Below, piece by piece: positions 52,327 to 62,330 of a stretch of DNA of 64,000 bases. The notes beneath the pieces are model-generated. The model did no database searches. It was not told the DNA's origin and saw only the letters and a list, made by a program, of their open reading frames with translations. Where the stretch lies: positions 23,121 to 87,120 of the forward strand of contig NZ_LMPU01000002.1 of assembly GCF_001423945.1 (NCBI RefSeq), in the 5' to 3' direction. The translations under genes and the position numbers were made by a program. The stretch is from Pedobacter sp. Leaf194 (GTDB lineage: Bacteria; Bacteroidota; Bacteroidia; Sphingobacteriales; Sphingobacteriaceae). Numbering within the stretch: position 1 is the stretch's first letter; each line of letters begins with the position of its first letter.

Positions 52327-53766
52327 ATGGATATCTTATTATACCTTTCAGAACTCTTACAGCAAAATACTTCGGTTGGCTTGACCGGCCTTGGTACCTT
52401 TTTTAAAAAGAAATTTGCTGGCAGATACGACAAGGAAAAACAATCGTTTTTACCTCCGGGATATAGCCTGCAATTTACCAGCGATGTTAAGAATGAAAAC
52501 TTGCTGCAAACCTTTATCTCCGAAAAAAGGAGTATTTCAGCTGAAAGCGCAGCATATTACATTGCTCAATTTGTTGAGGATGTAAACAAGCGTTTGGAGA
52601 TTGACCACGAGGCTGAGCTTGAAAACATAGGTCGCTTATTTTTTACTGAGCACGAAGGTTTAAGTTTCGAACCATCTAAGGCTATAAATTATGGTTCTGA
52701 GTTTTATGGTTTACCAGCGATAGCAGAAACTGAAGTTTCGGCAGAGCCACCAGTACAACAGAAGACAGAGCAGGAAATTCAAACCAACCCTGAAACAGCG
52801 CATGAAATTTATGATGAAATTGCGGAAGCTCCGGGTAAGGACACACATTTAACTGCCAATAATTTGCCTCAGAAAGAAGCAAAACATCCTCTAATCGAAA
52901 ACATAGAATTAGATGAGGTTAAAGATGATTTGAAGCATACGCTTGCCAACTCAAATGTGGAGTCAGCGTCAACTGCCGATGTTAAGCATGACGAAGTTGC
53001 TGTGCCTGAGTCTGTAAAAGAGCAACATCAGGAACATCCAAATCGGTTTGGCCATCAACCAGAATCCGAACTTCCTAAAACCTACGTAAACCTTGAGGAT
53101 GATTCATCAACAGTCGAAAAAGTTATCGAGGCTCCCGAGTTTATAAAAGAACAGCATGCGGAGCATCCAAATCGATTTGGTAACGACCCGCTTGACTATA
53201 CCGAAATCCACGAAGAAGAAAGTAAATCGGTTTGGCCAAAGGTATGGATTGCCCTTTTTGTATTAATTTTACTTGTCGCAATCGCGTACTTTGTTAAACC
53301 GGAATGGTTCGGAAATTCAGCAACAGTGGAAGCATCGCCATCGGTTGCTAAAGTTGTAGATTCTGCAAATGTAAACAAGGCCGATGCAACAAAAACCAAA
53401 CAAGATTCGATCGCAAAAACCGATAGTATTTTAAGGGCAAATCAGGTATCGGCAATGGCTGATACGGTTAGCAGAAAAGATATCACGCCTAATCAAAAGC
53501 AAACCGTAGCTGCTCCGGGAACATCGATGTTTCATGTAATTTCAGTTTCTTACGCAACTGAAGCTGCTGCGCAACGATATATCGATAAAGTGAAGAAAAT
53601 TGGCCTTAATGCAACCATTGCAAAGATGGAAGGCAAAAGAAAAAAAGTCAGCATTGCCAGCTTTACCACAAAAGATGAAGCTGAAAAACAAAAGAATATC
53701 CTTCAAAAGAGATTAAAAGGTGAAGGATTTTACGTTAAAGAAATAAAAAACAACACACAACCATAA
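52327..53766 (+). CDS. HU-CCDC81-like, single-TM, SPOR-domain protein
   Basis: A 479-residue protein. The N-terminal 130 residues (LYLSELLQQNTSVGLTGLGT, ENIGRLFFTEHEGLSFEPS) resemble the paired HU-CCDC81 domains of Bacteroidota. A long acidic linker follows, containing a duplicated KEQHxEHPNRFG motif at about 231 and 272. One membrane segment lies at about 303-325 (WIALFVLILLVAIAYFV). A second linker leads to a SPOR domain at about 400-475 (FHVISVSYATEAAAQRYIDK), which binds glycan strands lacking stem peptides. The HU part should be cytoplasmic and the SPOR part periplasmic. The stop overlaps the exbB start (TAATG). Confidence 0.85.
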   Translation: MDILLYLSELLQQNTSVGLTGLGTFFKKKFAGRYDKEKQSFLPPGYSLQFTSDVKNENLLQTFISEKRSISAESAAYYIAQFVEDVNKRLEIDHEAELENIGRLFFTEHEGLSFEPSKAINYGSEFYGLPAIAETEVSAEPPVQQKTEQEIQTNPETAHEIYDEIAEAPGKDTHLTANNLPQKEAKHPLIENIELDEVKDDLKHTLANSNVESASTADVKHDEVAVPESVKEQHQEHPNRFGHQPESELPKTYVNLEDDSSTVEKVIEAPEFIKEQHAEHPNRFGNDPLDYTEIHEEESKSVWPKVWIALFVLILLVAIAYFVKPEWFGNSATVEASPSVAKVVDSANVNKADATKTKQDSIAKTDSILRANQVSAMADTVSRKDITPNQKQTVAAPGTSMFHVISVSYATEAAAQRYIDKVKKIGLNATIAKMEGKRKKVSIASFTTKDEAEKQKNILQKRLKGEGFYVKEIKNNTQP

Positions 53767-54470
53767 TGATAACTTTATTAATTCAAGACACCACGCAAGC
53801 GCTTCAAGACACGGCAAATGCCTTAAACCCGACATTATCACAACCGGCACCGGAATTGCATTTTATAGATCTGTTATTCAAAGGTGGTTGGGTAATGATT
53901 CCGTTGGCTTTTTTAGCCTTCCTGGCATTGGTTATTTTCGTTGAACGTTATCTTACAATTAAAAAATCTACAAAGGATGAATCAAATTTAATGGTTCAGA
54001 TCAGATCTTACATACAGTCTGGAAATTTGGAAGGTGCTTCTGCCCTTTTAAGAAACAACAATTCGCCCCTATCCCGCATGTTGCAAAAAGGGCTAAAAAG
54101 AATTGGGCGTCCAATTAAAGATATTGAAGGTGCAATTGAAAACGTTGGAAAATTAGAAGTTTCAAAACTCGAAAAAAATATAAGTATTTTAGGTATTGTT
54201 GCTGGTATTGCACCAATGCTTGGCTTCGTGGGTACAATTGTTGGGGTAATTACCATTTTCCATCAGGTATCAATAAAAGGAGCAATTGAAATCGGTACAA
54301 TTTCTGGTGGTTTGTACACCAAAATGATTACGTCGGCAACGGGTTTAATTATTGGTATTATTGCTTATGTTTTATACCACATTTTAAACATAATGGTCGA
54401 AAAAATCATTCTTAAAATGGAAACCGATGCAATTGACTTTATTGATTTATTAGAAGAACCGGGTAAATAA
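53766..54470 (+). CDS. exbB: MotA/TolQ/ExbB proton channel protein
   Basis: Inner-membrane motor subunit, 234 residues, with three membrane segments (about 38-60, 137-160, 180-205). Family blocks are LLRNNNSPLSRMLQKGL, the APMLGFVGTIVGVITIFHQV segment and ISGGLYTKMITSATGLIIGI. It forms the proton channel with ExbD and energises TonB or Tol partners. TolQ and ExbB cannot be separated by eye; the TonB-like gene after exbD favours ExbB. Start and stop overlap neighbours by one base, indicating translational coupling. Confidence 0.92.
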   Translation: MITLLIQDTTQALQDTANALNPTLSQPAPELHFIDLLFKGGWVMIPLAFLAFLALVIFVERYLTIKKSTKDESNLMVQIRSYIQSGNLEGASALLRNNNSPLSRMLQKGLKRIGRPIKDIEGAIENVGKLEVSKLEKNISILGIVAGIAPMLGFVGTIVGVITIFHQVSIKGAIEIGTISGGLYTKMITSATGLIIGIIAYVLYHILNIMVEKIILKMETDAIDFIDLLEEPGK

Positions 54471-54871
54471 TGAATTTAAGAAAAAGAACTAAAGGCTCGG
54501 TAGAAGTACATACATCGGCATTAAATGATATAATGTTCTTTCTGATGCTGTTTTTTCTATTGGCATCGGCGGTCGTAAATCCACAGGTGGTTAAGTTGTT
54601 ATTGCCGCAATCATCCAGCGGACAACAGTCTACAGCTAAAAAAGCAGTTACAGTTAGTATAGACGAGAATTTAAATTATTTCGTTGATAAAAAACCAGCA
54701 ACTGCAGAAAGTCTGCAATCAGCTATTGAAGCTTACCAAAAGCTGGCGCCTGATATGACCATTATTTTATATGTGGCCAAAAATGTTCCTGCAGAAAATA
54801 TAATGGTTGCCTACGATGTAGCGAACAAATTGAAATTAAAACTTGTTTTAGCTGTTGAGCCGAAAAAATAA
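54470..54871 (+). CDS. exbD: ExbD/TolR biopolymer transport protein
   Basis: A 133-residue partner of ExbB with one membrane segment near the N-terminus, LNDIMFFLMLFFLLASAVVN, containing the conserved membrane aspartate (Asp20). The periplasmic domain has KKAVTVSIDENLNYFVDKKP and a C-terminal motif KLKLVLAVEP typical of the family. It is fused by one-base overlaps to exbB before it and the TonB-like gene after it. Confidence 0.93.
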   Translation: MNLRKRTKGSVEVHTSALNDIMFFLMLFFLLASAVVNPQVVKLLLPQSSSGQQSTAKKAVTVSIDENLNYFVDKKPATAESLQSAIEAYQKLAPDMTIILYVAKNVPAENIMVAYDVANKLKLKLVLAVEPKK

Positions 54872-55686
54872 TGAATTACAAAGAAGAAAATAATTATCCA
54901 AAAGCCGTCGCAATTTCTACCGGAATAATGGGGCTTTTGCTTGCGATTAGCTTTTTAATTGTGATTAATTCTTTCGAGCCACCCGAAGATTTGGGTATGG
55001 GCGGGATGGTTGTGAATTATGGGACTGCTGAAACCGGCATGGGTGATGATTATACAAGTATCGAGGAACCATCTGCGGATCCAAACGCCAACAATAAGCG
55101 GCCAGATAAAGTTGTGCCGGAAGAAAAGGTTACGCAAAATACCGAATCGCAAACAAGTGATAAGGAGATTCAGACACAGAATACAGAAGATGCAATCAGT
55201 GTAAATACGAAAAAAACGAAGCCAACTACAACTACCCCGACAACTACAGCAGAAGAAAAACCTTCAAAGCCGGTTATTAATCAGAATGCGTTATACAAAG
55301 GCAAGAAAAATACCGGTCAGGGCGGCGGCGATGGAACTGGAAACACTCCTGGGAATCAGGGCTCGGTAAATGGTGACCCATTGGCTAATAATTATGGTAA
55401 CGGGGGTTCAGGCTTCGGAAATAAACCAATAGAGTTAAGGCGCTTTTCTAATCTCGTTATACCTAAAGATGACGGACAGAAAACCGGCAAAATTGCCATC
55501 AGAATCTATTTCAACAAAAATGGAGACATAACAAGGGCAAATCAGGAGTTAAAAGGTTCTACTATTACAGATACTGATTTAGTTAACAAGTGTATTCAGG
55601 CCGTGCTAAATTCGTCGTTAAGTAAATCAGATGTTGGCACCGATAACCAAACAGGTGTAGTCGTGTTTAACTTCAAAGTGAAATAA
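54871..55686 (+). CDS. TonB-like energy transducer
   Basis: A 271-residue protein with one N-terminal membrane segment (AVAISTGIMGLLLAISFLIV), a long low-complexity periplasmic stretch rich in Pro, Thr, Glu and Gly (about residues 45-185), and a C-terminal domain KTGKIAIRIYFNKNGDITRA to VVVFNFKVK that resembles the TonB/TolA C-terminal fold. It lacks a classic TonB signature such as YP, so TolA-like or TonB-like are both possible. It ends the tightly overlapping exbB-exbD-tonB set; folC follows after 33 bases. Confidence 0.82.
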   Translation: MNYKEENNYPKAVAISTGIMGLLLAISFLIVINSFEPPEDLGMGGMVVNYGTAETGMGDDYTSIEEPSADPNANNKRPDKVVPEEKVTQNTESQTSDKEIQTQNTEDAISVNTKKTKPTTTTPTTTAEEKPSKPVINQNALYKGKKNTGQGGGDGTGNTPGNQGSVNGDPLANNYGNGGSGFGNKPIELRRFSNLVIPKDDGQKTGKIAIRIYFNKNGDITRANQELKGSTITDTDLVNKCIQAVLNSSLSKSDVGTDNQTGVVVFNFKVK

Positions 55687-55719
55687 GCCTACCCATTTCT
55701 ATTTTCTTTATTAAAAAGG

Positions 55720-57009
55720 ATGAACTATCAAGAAACGCTGGATTTCCTTTACAGTAAATTACCCATGTTTACCAGGGTTGGTGCCGCTGCGTTTAAGAAA
55801 GACTTAACCAATACAATCATTTTTTGTGAAGCTTTAAACAATCCACAAAATAAGTTTAAAAGCATCCATGTTGCAGGTACGAATGGCAAAGGCTCTACAT
55901 CGCACATGCTGGCCTCTGTTTTACAGGCTCAGGGTTTCAAAACCGGATTATATACCTCACCCCATCTGAAAGATTTTCGCGAACGAATTCGTATAAACGG
56001 GAAAATGATAAGCAAAGCTGAAGTTAAATCTTTTGTTAAAACGAATAAGAAGCTAATTTTTGAAATCGAACCCTCATTTTTCGAAGCTACTGTTGCAATG
56101 GCCTTTGAACATTTTGCGAGGCACCAGGTGGATATTGCAGTCATAGAAGTTGGCCTTGGGGGTCGTTTGGATTCAACAAATATCATCACGCCAGAAATCT
56201 CTGTGATTACAAACATCAGTATCGACCATACGAATATGCTTGGAAACACCTTGCCGGAGATTGCGGGCGAAAAGGCCGGGATCATAAAAAAAGGAATCCC
56301 TGTAGTTATTGGTGAAACTCACCCTGAATCTGAACCCATTTTCGTTGAAAAAGCAAAAGCTGAGAGCGCCCAGATATTTTTCGCAGATGATGATCTAGAA
56401 GCTCGGGATATTTCCGTTAAAAACAATAAACTACAACTATCAGTTTATGAAAAGAACACACTTAAATATCAAAAATTAAAGACTGACTTAACAGGCTTGT
56501 ATCAGCCAAAAAACATTTTGACTGTATTAAAAACACTTGATGTTTTAAATGAGCATAGCGGACTTGAGGTTGCGAAAAAATCAATTTACGACGGGCTCGC
56601 TCAGGTTAAAAAACTTACAGGCCTACAGGGGCGTTGGCAAACTTTAAGCAAAAACCCGCTGATGATTTGCGACACCGGCCATAACGAGGCTGGCATAACG
56701 GAGGTGATAAAAAATATAGAACAGACGCAGTATGAGCGCCTCCACATCGTTTTCGGGATGGTAAAAGACAAGGACATCACCAAAGTATTATCGTTAATGC
56801 CAAAAAACGCAAGTTATTATTTTTGCAAGCCACACATAGAACGTGGCCTTGAAACGTGCGAACTCCAGAAGCAGGCAGCCGCCTTTGGGTTGGAGGGAAT
56901 TGCTTGCCAGTCAGTGCCGGACGCCAAAGCGACTGCGATCAGTCATGCGGGTGAAAATGATCTGATTTTCATCGGTGGCAGCACTTTCGTAGTGGCCGAA
57001 GCACTATAA
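55720..57009 (+). CDS. folC: Dihydrofolate synthase/folylpolyglutamate synthase
   Basis: Adds glutamate to dihydropteroate and to folates, using ATP. The 429-residue protein has the P-loop VAGTNGKGSTSHMLASVLQ, then LYTSPHLKDFRERIRING, EVGLGGRLDSTNII and CDTGHNEAGI. It is the last gene of the Exb/TonB run by spacing, an association I have no functional explanation for. Other folate genes in this window (pabB, pabC-like) are unlinked. Confidence 0.96.
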   Translation: MNYQETLDFLYSKLPMFTRVGAAAFKKDLTNTIIFCEALNNPQNKFKSIHVAGTNGKGSTSHMLASVLQAQGFKTGLYTSPHLKDFRERIRINGKMISKAEVKSFVKTNKKLIFEIEPSFFEATVAMAFEHFARHQVDIAVIEVGLGGRLDSTNIITPEISVITNISIDHTNMLGNTLPEIAGEKAGIIKKGIPVVIGETHPESEPIFVEKAKAESAQIFFADDDLEARDISVKNNKLQLSVYEKNTLKYQKLKTDLTGLYQPKNILTVLKTLDVLNEHSGLEVAKKSIYDGLAQVKKLTGLQGRWQTLSKNPLMICDTGHNEAGITEVIKNIEQTQYERLHIVFGMVKDKDITKVLSLMPKNASYYFCKPHIERGLETCELQKQAAAFGLEGIACQSVPDAKATAISHAGENDLIFIGGSTFVVAEAL

Positions 57010-57078
57010 AAACTTTACAGAAAGTTCAAAAATTCTTCATCTAAAAATTATTACTTTTAGCGTTTAAAATAAATTAGA

Positions 57079-58731
57079 ATGAAGAAAATTTCGAGCTTAA
57101 TCGTTTCCCTGTCTATCTTATCGCTCACAACAGTTTCAGCTCAAACAAAAAAATCAACTCCTGTTAAAACATTCCCCGCTGAAGTTGCCAGACCAAAATT
57201 GGTTGTTGGTTTAGTGGTAGACCAAATGCGCTGGGATTACCTTTATCGATACTATAACCGGTACACTAACGGTGGATTTAAAAGACTAATTAACGAAGGA
57301 TTCTCGGTAGAAAATACTTTCATTCCATACACGCCAACGTACACTGCAGTTGGGCACAGCTCTATTTACACAGGTTCTGTACCGGCCATCCACGGAATTG
57401 TGGGTAACGATTGGTACAATCCTGAAACCAAAAAGAACGTTTATTGTACAGAGGATTCGACCGTTGTTACGGTAGGCAGCACGCCATCGAACGAGGGAAA
57501 TATGTCGCCAAAAAATTTATTGGCAACTACAATTACTGACGAATTGAGATTGGCTACAAACTTTAGGGGAAAAGTAATTGGAATTTCTCTTAAAGATAGA
57601 GGGTCTATTTTGCCGGCTGGCCATGCCGCAAACGCAGCTTATTGGTACCAGGGCAGCACAGGAAACTGGATTACCAGTTCATACTATATGAAAGAAGTTC
57701 CTAGCTGGATTGCTGACTACAACAAACTTAAATTAGCGAATAAATTTTACGCAAAGAACTGGGAAACGCTGTATCCAATAGCATCGTACGTAAACAGTAC
57801 CGCCGACCAAAAAGATTATGAAGGTAAAACAAGTACATTTCCACATCAGCTCACTCAAAACATCGACAAAAATTTCGATGCCATTAGAAGTACGCCTTAT
57901 GGAAACACAATAACGCTTGATTTAGCGAAGCTTGCAATTTTATCAGAAGATTTAGGACAGGATAACATCACCGATTTCTTAGCAGTAAGCTGTTCAGCAA
58001 CAGATTATGTTGGCCACGCGTACGGTCCTAATTCAATTGAGGCAGAAGACACCTATCTCCGCCTAGACAAAGATTTTGAAGAGTTTTTCAACTATCTTGA
58101 TAAAAAGGTTGGGAAAGGGAATTACACTATATTTTTAAGTGCAGACCATGGCGTAGCACACGTCCCAGGTTTCATGAAAGAGAACAAGCTTCCGGGCGGC
58201 ACCGTGAGCGACAGGGATATCGTTTTTAAATTAAACAGTTTTTTAAACGATAAATTTAAGGTTAACAATGTAGTGTTAAAATCAATGAATAACCAGATAA
58301 TTTTTGATCATGATAAAACCGACAATGGAACAGTTAGTTTCGATGTTATTAAATCAGCATCAATGGAATTCTTAAAACGAATGGACGGCTTTGCGAACGT
58401 TGTCGATATATCAAGAATTTCATTAGCTACAATTCCAGAAGTGCAGAAGAAAATGATTACGAATGGTTACAATGCCCGCCGAAGTGGCGACCTTTACTAC
58501 ATTCTCGATCCAAACTGGTTTAACGGCAGTGCTACCGGTACTACACATGGTAACTGGAATCCTTACGACTCGCACATTCCTTTAGTATTTATGGGTTGGG
58601 GAATAAAACCCGGTGCATCAAATAAAACACATTATATGACTGATATAGCGCCGACCCTCGCAGCTTTATTGCACATTCAAATGCCAAGCGGTTGCGTTGG
58701 TGAGCCCATAACGGAGATTACTAACAAGTAA
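57079..58731 (+). CDS. PafA-type alkaline phosphatase
   Basis: Secreted phosphate monoesterase, 550 residues, with signal peptide (LSILSLTTVSAQ). Start of the enzyme domain is PKLVVGLVVDQMRWDYL with metal-binding Asp. The nucleophile threonine is within FIPYTPTYTAVGHSS. Lys and Arg in ISLKDRGSILPAGHA match the PafA substrate-binding pair. Later metal ligands are in LSADHGVAHVPG and ATGTTHGNWNPYD. PafA enzymes are often not repressed by phosphate. Single-gene unit with its own terminator. Confidence 0.92.
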   Translation: MKKISSLIVSLSILSLTTVSAQTKKSTPVKTFPAEVARPKLVVGLVVDQMRWDYLYRYYNRYTNGGFKRLINEGFSVENTFIPYTPTYTAVGHSSIYTGSVPAIHGIVGNDWYNPETKKNVYCTEDSTVVTVGSTPSNEGNMSPKNLLATTITDELRLATNFRGKVIGISLKDRGSILPAGHAANAAYWYQGSTGNWITSSYYMKEVPSWIADYNKLKLANKFYAKNWETLYPIASYVNSTADQKDYEGKTSTFPHQLTQNIDKNFDAIRSTPYGNTITLDLAKLAILSEDLGQDNITDFLAVSCSATDYVGHAYGPNSIEAEDTYLRLDKDFEEFFNYLDKKVGKGNYTIFLSADHGVAHVPGFMKENKLPGGTVSDRDIVFKLNSFLNDKFKVNNVVLKSMNNQIIFDHDKTDNGTVSFDVIKSASMEFLKRMDGFANVVDISRISLATIPEVQKKMITNGYNARRSGDLYYILDPNWFNGSATGTTHGNWNPYDSHIPLVFMGWGIKPGASNKTHYMTDIAPTLAALLHIQMPSGCVGEPITEITNK

Positions 58732-58754
58732 TAATCCATTCATCAGCAATTCAT

Positions 58755-58791
58755 TGCCCCGGAAGGTTACACGCTTTTTGGGGCATTTTTA
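58755..58791 (+). terminator. Terminator after the PafA-type gene
   Basis: TGCCCC (58755-58760) pairs with GGGGCA (58780-58785), loop of 19 bases, then a T-run. Confidence 0.65.
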
Positions 58792-58820
58792 TTTATAATC
58801 AGTATCAATGCTATTAATCA

Positions 58821-58851
58821 TCTGCCAGATAATAAGTAATTCTTACATTTG
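58821..58851 (+). promoter_or_regulatory. Promoter for IcmF (TCTG-N19-TACATTTG)
   Basis: TCTG at 58821-58824, exactly 19 bases, TACATTTG at 58844-58851. The ATG lies about 53 bases downstream. Confidence 0.65.
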
Positions 58852-58904
58852 CGCAACCAAATATATTTAAGGAAAGATTTATCTTTTCTCCAAAATACCG
58901 CAAT

Positions 58905-61900
58905 ATGCAACAAGTAGAAATATACAAACCAAAAAATAAAATCCGTTTTGTAACCGCTGCTTCTCTTTTTGATGGGCACGACGCAACGATAAACATTATG
59001 CGTCGAATTCTGCAATCATCAGGCGCTGAAGTGATACACCTGGGGCATAACCGCTCTGTTGATGAGGTTGTTAACTGTGCCATTCAGGAAGATGTTCAAG
59101 GTATCGCAATGACTTCTTATCAAGGCGGACATATTGAATATTTTAAATATATGTTCGATTTGCTTCAGGAACGTGGCTCGGGCCATATTAAAATATTTGC
59201 CGGCGGTGGTGGCGTTATCTTACCATCAGAAATTGAAGAGTTGGAAGCCTACGGCATCTCTAAAATTTATTCTCCTGATGACGGAAGGCGAATGGGCCTT
59301 CAAGGAATGATAAATGATATGCTCATACAAACGGATTTTGTTACTAAATCAATCATTACAGATGAATTAGTAACCATTCCAGGCAAAGATGTTAAAGCAA
59401 TTGCCGGCGCAATTACGGTGGCAGAAAACGATCCGGAAGGCGCTCAAACATTTGTAGACGAGCTAAAAAAGCTTTCGAAAAATAATAGTGCTCCTATTTT
59501 AGGCATCACAGGAACCGGCGGTGCCGGAAAATCATCGCTGGTTGATGAGTTGGTTAGAAGATTTCTTGTGGAGGTTAAGGATAAAACATTAGCAATTATC
59601 TCTGTAGACCCTTCCAAACGTAAAACTGGCGGCGCTTTACTTGGCGACCGCATACGCATGAACGCCATTAACAATCCGCGGGTTTACATGCGCTCACTTG
59701 CAACACGACAAGCAAACCTCGCTCTTTCCAAAAATGTTCAGGAAAGCATAGATATTTGTAAAGCTGCTGGTTATGATCTAATAATTGTGGAAACTTCCGG
59801 TATCGGCCAGTCTGATACAGAAATTACCGAACATTGTGATGTTTCCTTGTATGTGATGACACCAGAATTTGGCGCTGCCACTCAACTGGAAAAAATTGAC
59901 ATGCTTGATTTTGCCGACCTTGTCGCTATCAATAAATTTGACAAAAGAGGTGCCTTAGATGCATTAAGGGACGTTCGTAAACAGTACAAGCGCAACCATA
60001 ATATTTTTGATGCGAAAGATGAAGAAATTCCGGTGTATGGAACTATGGCATCGCAGTTCAACGACCCTGGCATGAACAATTTGTTTGTGGCCTTAATGGA
60101 ACAGATAAAAGTTAAAACAGGAACAGATTTCCATGCAAAAATGGAATTAACGGCCGAGCAATCAGAAAAGATTTACATTATACCGCCGGATAGGATTCGT
60201 TATTTGGCAGAGATTGCAGAATCCAGCCAGATTTACAACGAATGGGTTGATAAACAAGTAGCGATTGCCAGAAAAATGTATCAGCTTAAAGGTGTAATAA
60301 ACCTGGCGGATGAAAATAAAACTTTAGCAATTGGTCCCGGACTGGAAGAAGCATACACGCATTTCGAAGAGCAATTGGACGGCGAATGTAGACGATTACT
60401 CCGCCAGTGGCCTGAAACCAAACGCAGTTACAAAGAAGAATTTTTTATCTACAAAGTGCGTGATAAAGAAATTAAACAGCCCTTGTATTACGAGTCGTTA
60501 TCCAAGCTTAGCATTCCAAAAGTTTCCCTACCCCGTTATGAAGACTGGGGTGATATTTTGCACTGGCTGCTTACGGAAAATCTTCCCGGAGAATTTCCAT
60601 ACGCGGCGGGTGTGTTTCCGTTGAAACGGGAAGGAGAAGACCCAACAAGAATGTTTGCCGGAGAAGGCGGGCCTGAACGGACAAATAAGCGTTTTCACTA
60701 CGTTTCGTTGGGTCAACCCGCCCACCGTTTGTCTACAGCGTTCGATTCGGTAACCTTATATGGCGAAGATCCACATGTTCGCCCGGATATTTATGGCAAA
60801 ATTGGTAACTCGGGCGTGAGTATTGCCACTTTAGACGACGCGAAAAAACTATATTCAGGCTTTGATTTATGTGCTGCCTCTACATCCGTATCAATGACGA
60901 TAAATGGTCCTGCACCTATGTTGTTGGGGTTTTTCATGAATGCCGCCATAGACCAGCAATGTGAAAAATACATAGTAGAAAACGGACTGGAAGCTGAAGT
61001 AGCCGAAAAAATAGATGCGATATACAAATCAAAAAATATCCCGAGGCCAAGCTATAACGGCACACTGCCAGAAGGAAATAGCGGATTAGGGCTTATGCTA
61101 CTCGGCGTTACAGGCGACGAGGTGCTACCTTCGGAAATCTACTCAAAAATAAAGGCCTATGCAATCAGTTCAGTCCGTGGAACCGTCCAGGCAGACATAC
61201 TCAAAGAAGATCAGGCGCAAAACACCTGTATATTCTCAACAGAATTTGCCTTGAGGATGATGGGCGATATTCAGAAATATTTTATTGATGAAAAAGTGCG
61301 GAATTTCTATTCTGTATCAATTTCGGGTTATCACATTGCTGAGGCAGGCGCAAACCCGATTTCGCAGTTGGCATTCACATTAAGCAACGGCTTCACATTT
61401 GTAGAATATTACCTTAGCCGGGGCATGCATATTGATGATTTTGCGCCAAACTTATCATTTTTCTTTTCCAATGGCATCGATCCGGAATACGCAGTTATTG
61501 GCCGCGTGGCCAGGCGTATTTGGGCTAAAGCAATTAAAAATAAATACAAAGGAAACGATCGATCCCAAAAGTTAAAATACCACATTCAAACATCCGGGCG
61601 CTCGCTTCACGCTCAGGAAATAGATTTTAACGATATCCGGACCACTTTGCAGGCCCTGTACGCCATATATGATAACTGTAATTCATTGCATACAAACGCG
61701 TACGATGAAGCCATTACCACGCCAACCGAAGAGTCAGTACGCAGGGCAATGGCAATTCAGCTCATCATAAACAGGGAATTAGGATTAGCAAAAAATGAAA
61801 ATCCGTTACAAGGCGCATTTATTATAGAAGAACTTACGGATTTAGTAGAAAACGCTGTTCTTCAAGAATTTAAGCGCATAAACGATCGTGGAGGCGTATT

Positions 61901-62276
61901 AGGTGCAATGGAAACCATGTATCAACGTGGCAAAATCCAGGAAGAAAGTTTGTATTACGAAACATTAAAGCACACCGGCGAGTACCCAATAGTTGGCGTT
62001 AATACCTTCTTAAATAAAAACGGTTCTCCAACAATTGTTCCGGGCGAAGTAATCCGCGCTACTGAAGAAGAAAAGCAATATCAAATAGAAACGTTAAAAG
62101 CCTTTCAAGATAGAAATGAAGATAAGTCGGCATATCTCCTCACAAAGCTTCAAAAATCGGCCATTGCGGGCGAAAACATTTTCGAACAGTTAATGGAGGT
62201 TTGCAAAGTCTGTTCATTAGGACAAATTAGCAAGGCATTATATGAGGTAGGCGGACAGTACCGTAGAAACATGTAA
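58905..62276 (+). CDS. icmF: Fused isobutyryl-CoA mutase IcmF
   Basis: Adenosylcobalamin enzyme that interconverts isobutyryl-CoA and n-butyryl-CoA, fused to its own GTPase chaperone. The 1123-residue order is B12-binding domain ([15 protein letters not shown]; His25 the cobalt ligand), MeaB-like G-domain with P-loop [12 protein letters not shown] (Lys209) and large mutase barrel. Phe584 in RMFAGEGG and Gln772 in DQAQNTCIF sit where methylmalonyl-CoA mutase has Tyr and Arg, which supports an isobutyryl/butyryl substrate over methylmalonyl. It is a single transcription unit ending at a bidirectional terminator shared with the desaturase gene. Confidence 0.93.
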   Translation: MQQVEIYKPKNKIRFVTAASLFDGHDATINIMRRILQSSGAEVIHLGHNRSVDEVVNCAIQEDVQGIAMTSYQGGHIEYFKYMFDLLQERGSGHIKIFAGGGGVILPSEIEELEAYGISKIYSPDDGRRMGLQGMINDMLIQTDFVTKSIITDELVTIPGKDVKAIAGAITVAENDPEGAQTFVDELKKLSKNNSAPILGITGTGGAGKSSLVDELVRRFLVEVKDKTLAIISVDPSKRKTGGALLGDRIRMNAINNPRVYMRSLATRQANLALSKNVQESIDICKAAGYDLIIVETSGIGQSDTEITEHCDVSLYVMTPEFGAATQLEKIDMLDFADLVAINKFDKRGALDALRDVRKQYKRNHNIFDAKDEEIPVYGTMASQFNDPGMNNLFVALMEQIKVKTGTDFHAKMELTAEQSEKIYIIPPDRIRYLAEIAESSQIYNEWVDKQVAIARKMYQLKGVINLADENKTLAIGPGLEEAYTHFEEQLDGECRRLLRQWPETKRSYKEEFFIYKVRDKEIKQPLYYESLSKLSIPKVSLPRYEDWGDILHWLLTENLPGEFPYAAGVFPLKREGEDPTRMFAGEGGPERTNKRFHYVSLGQPAHRLSTAFDSVTLYGEDPHVRPDIYGKIGNSGVSIATLDDAKKLYSGFDLCAASTSVSMTINGPAPMLLGFFMNAAIDQQCEKYIVENGLEAEVAEKIDAIYKSKNIPRPSYNGTLPEGNSGLGLMLLGVTGDEVLPSEIYSKIKAYAISSVRGTVQADILKEDQAQNTCIFSTEFALRMMGDIQKYFIDEKVRNFYSVSISGYHIAEAGANPISQLAFTLSNGFTFVEYYLSRGMHIDDFAPNLSFFFSNGIDPEYAVIGRVARRIWAKAIKNKYKGNDRSQKLKYHIQTSGRSLHAQEIDFNDIRTTLQALYAIYDNCNSLHTNAYDEAITTPTEESVRRAMAIQLIINRELGLAKNENPLQGAFIIEELTDLVENAVLQEFKRINDRGGVLGAMETMYQRGKIQEESLYYETLKHTGEYPIVGVNTFLNKNGSPTIVPGEVIRATEEEKQYQIETLKAFQDRNEDKSAYLLTKLQKSAIAGENIFEQLMEVCKVCSLGQISKALYEVGGQYRRNM

Positions 62277-62283
62277 AACAAAA

Positions 62284-62311
62284 AAAGCCACGATTAAAAA
62301 ATCGTGGCTTT
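62284..62311. terminator. Bidirectional terminator between icmF and desaturase
   Basis: AAAGCCACGAT (62284-62294) pairs with ATCGTGGCTTT (62301-62311); A-rich and T-rich flanks on both sides. It ends two convergent genes. Confidence 0.85.
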
Positions 62312-62330
62312 AAAAAAGTTTATCAGTAAT

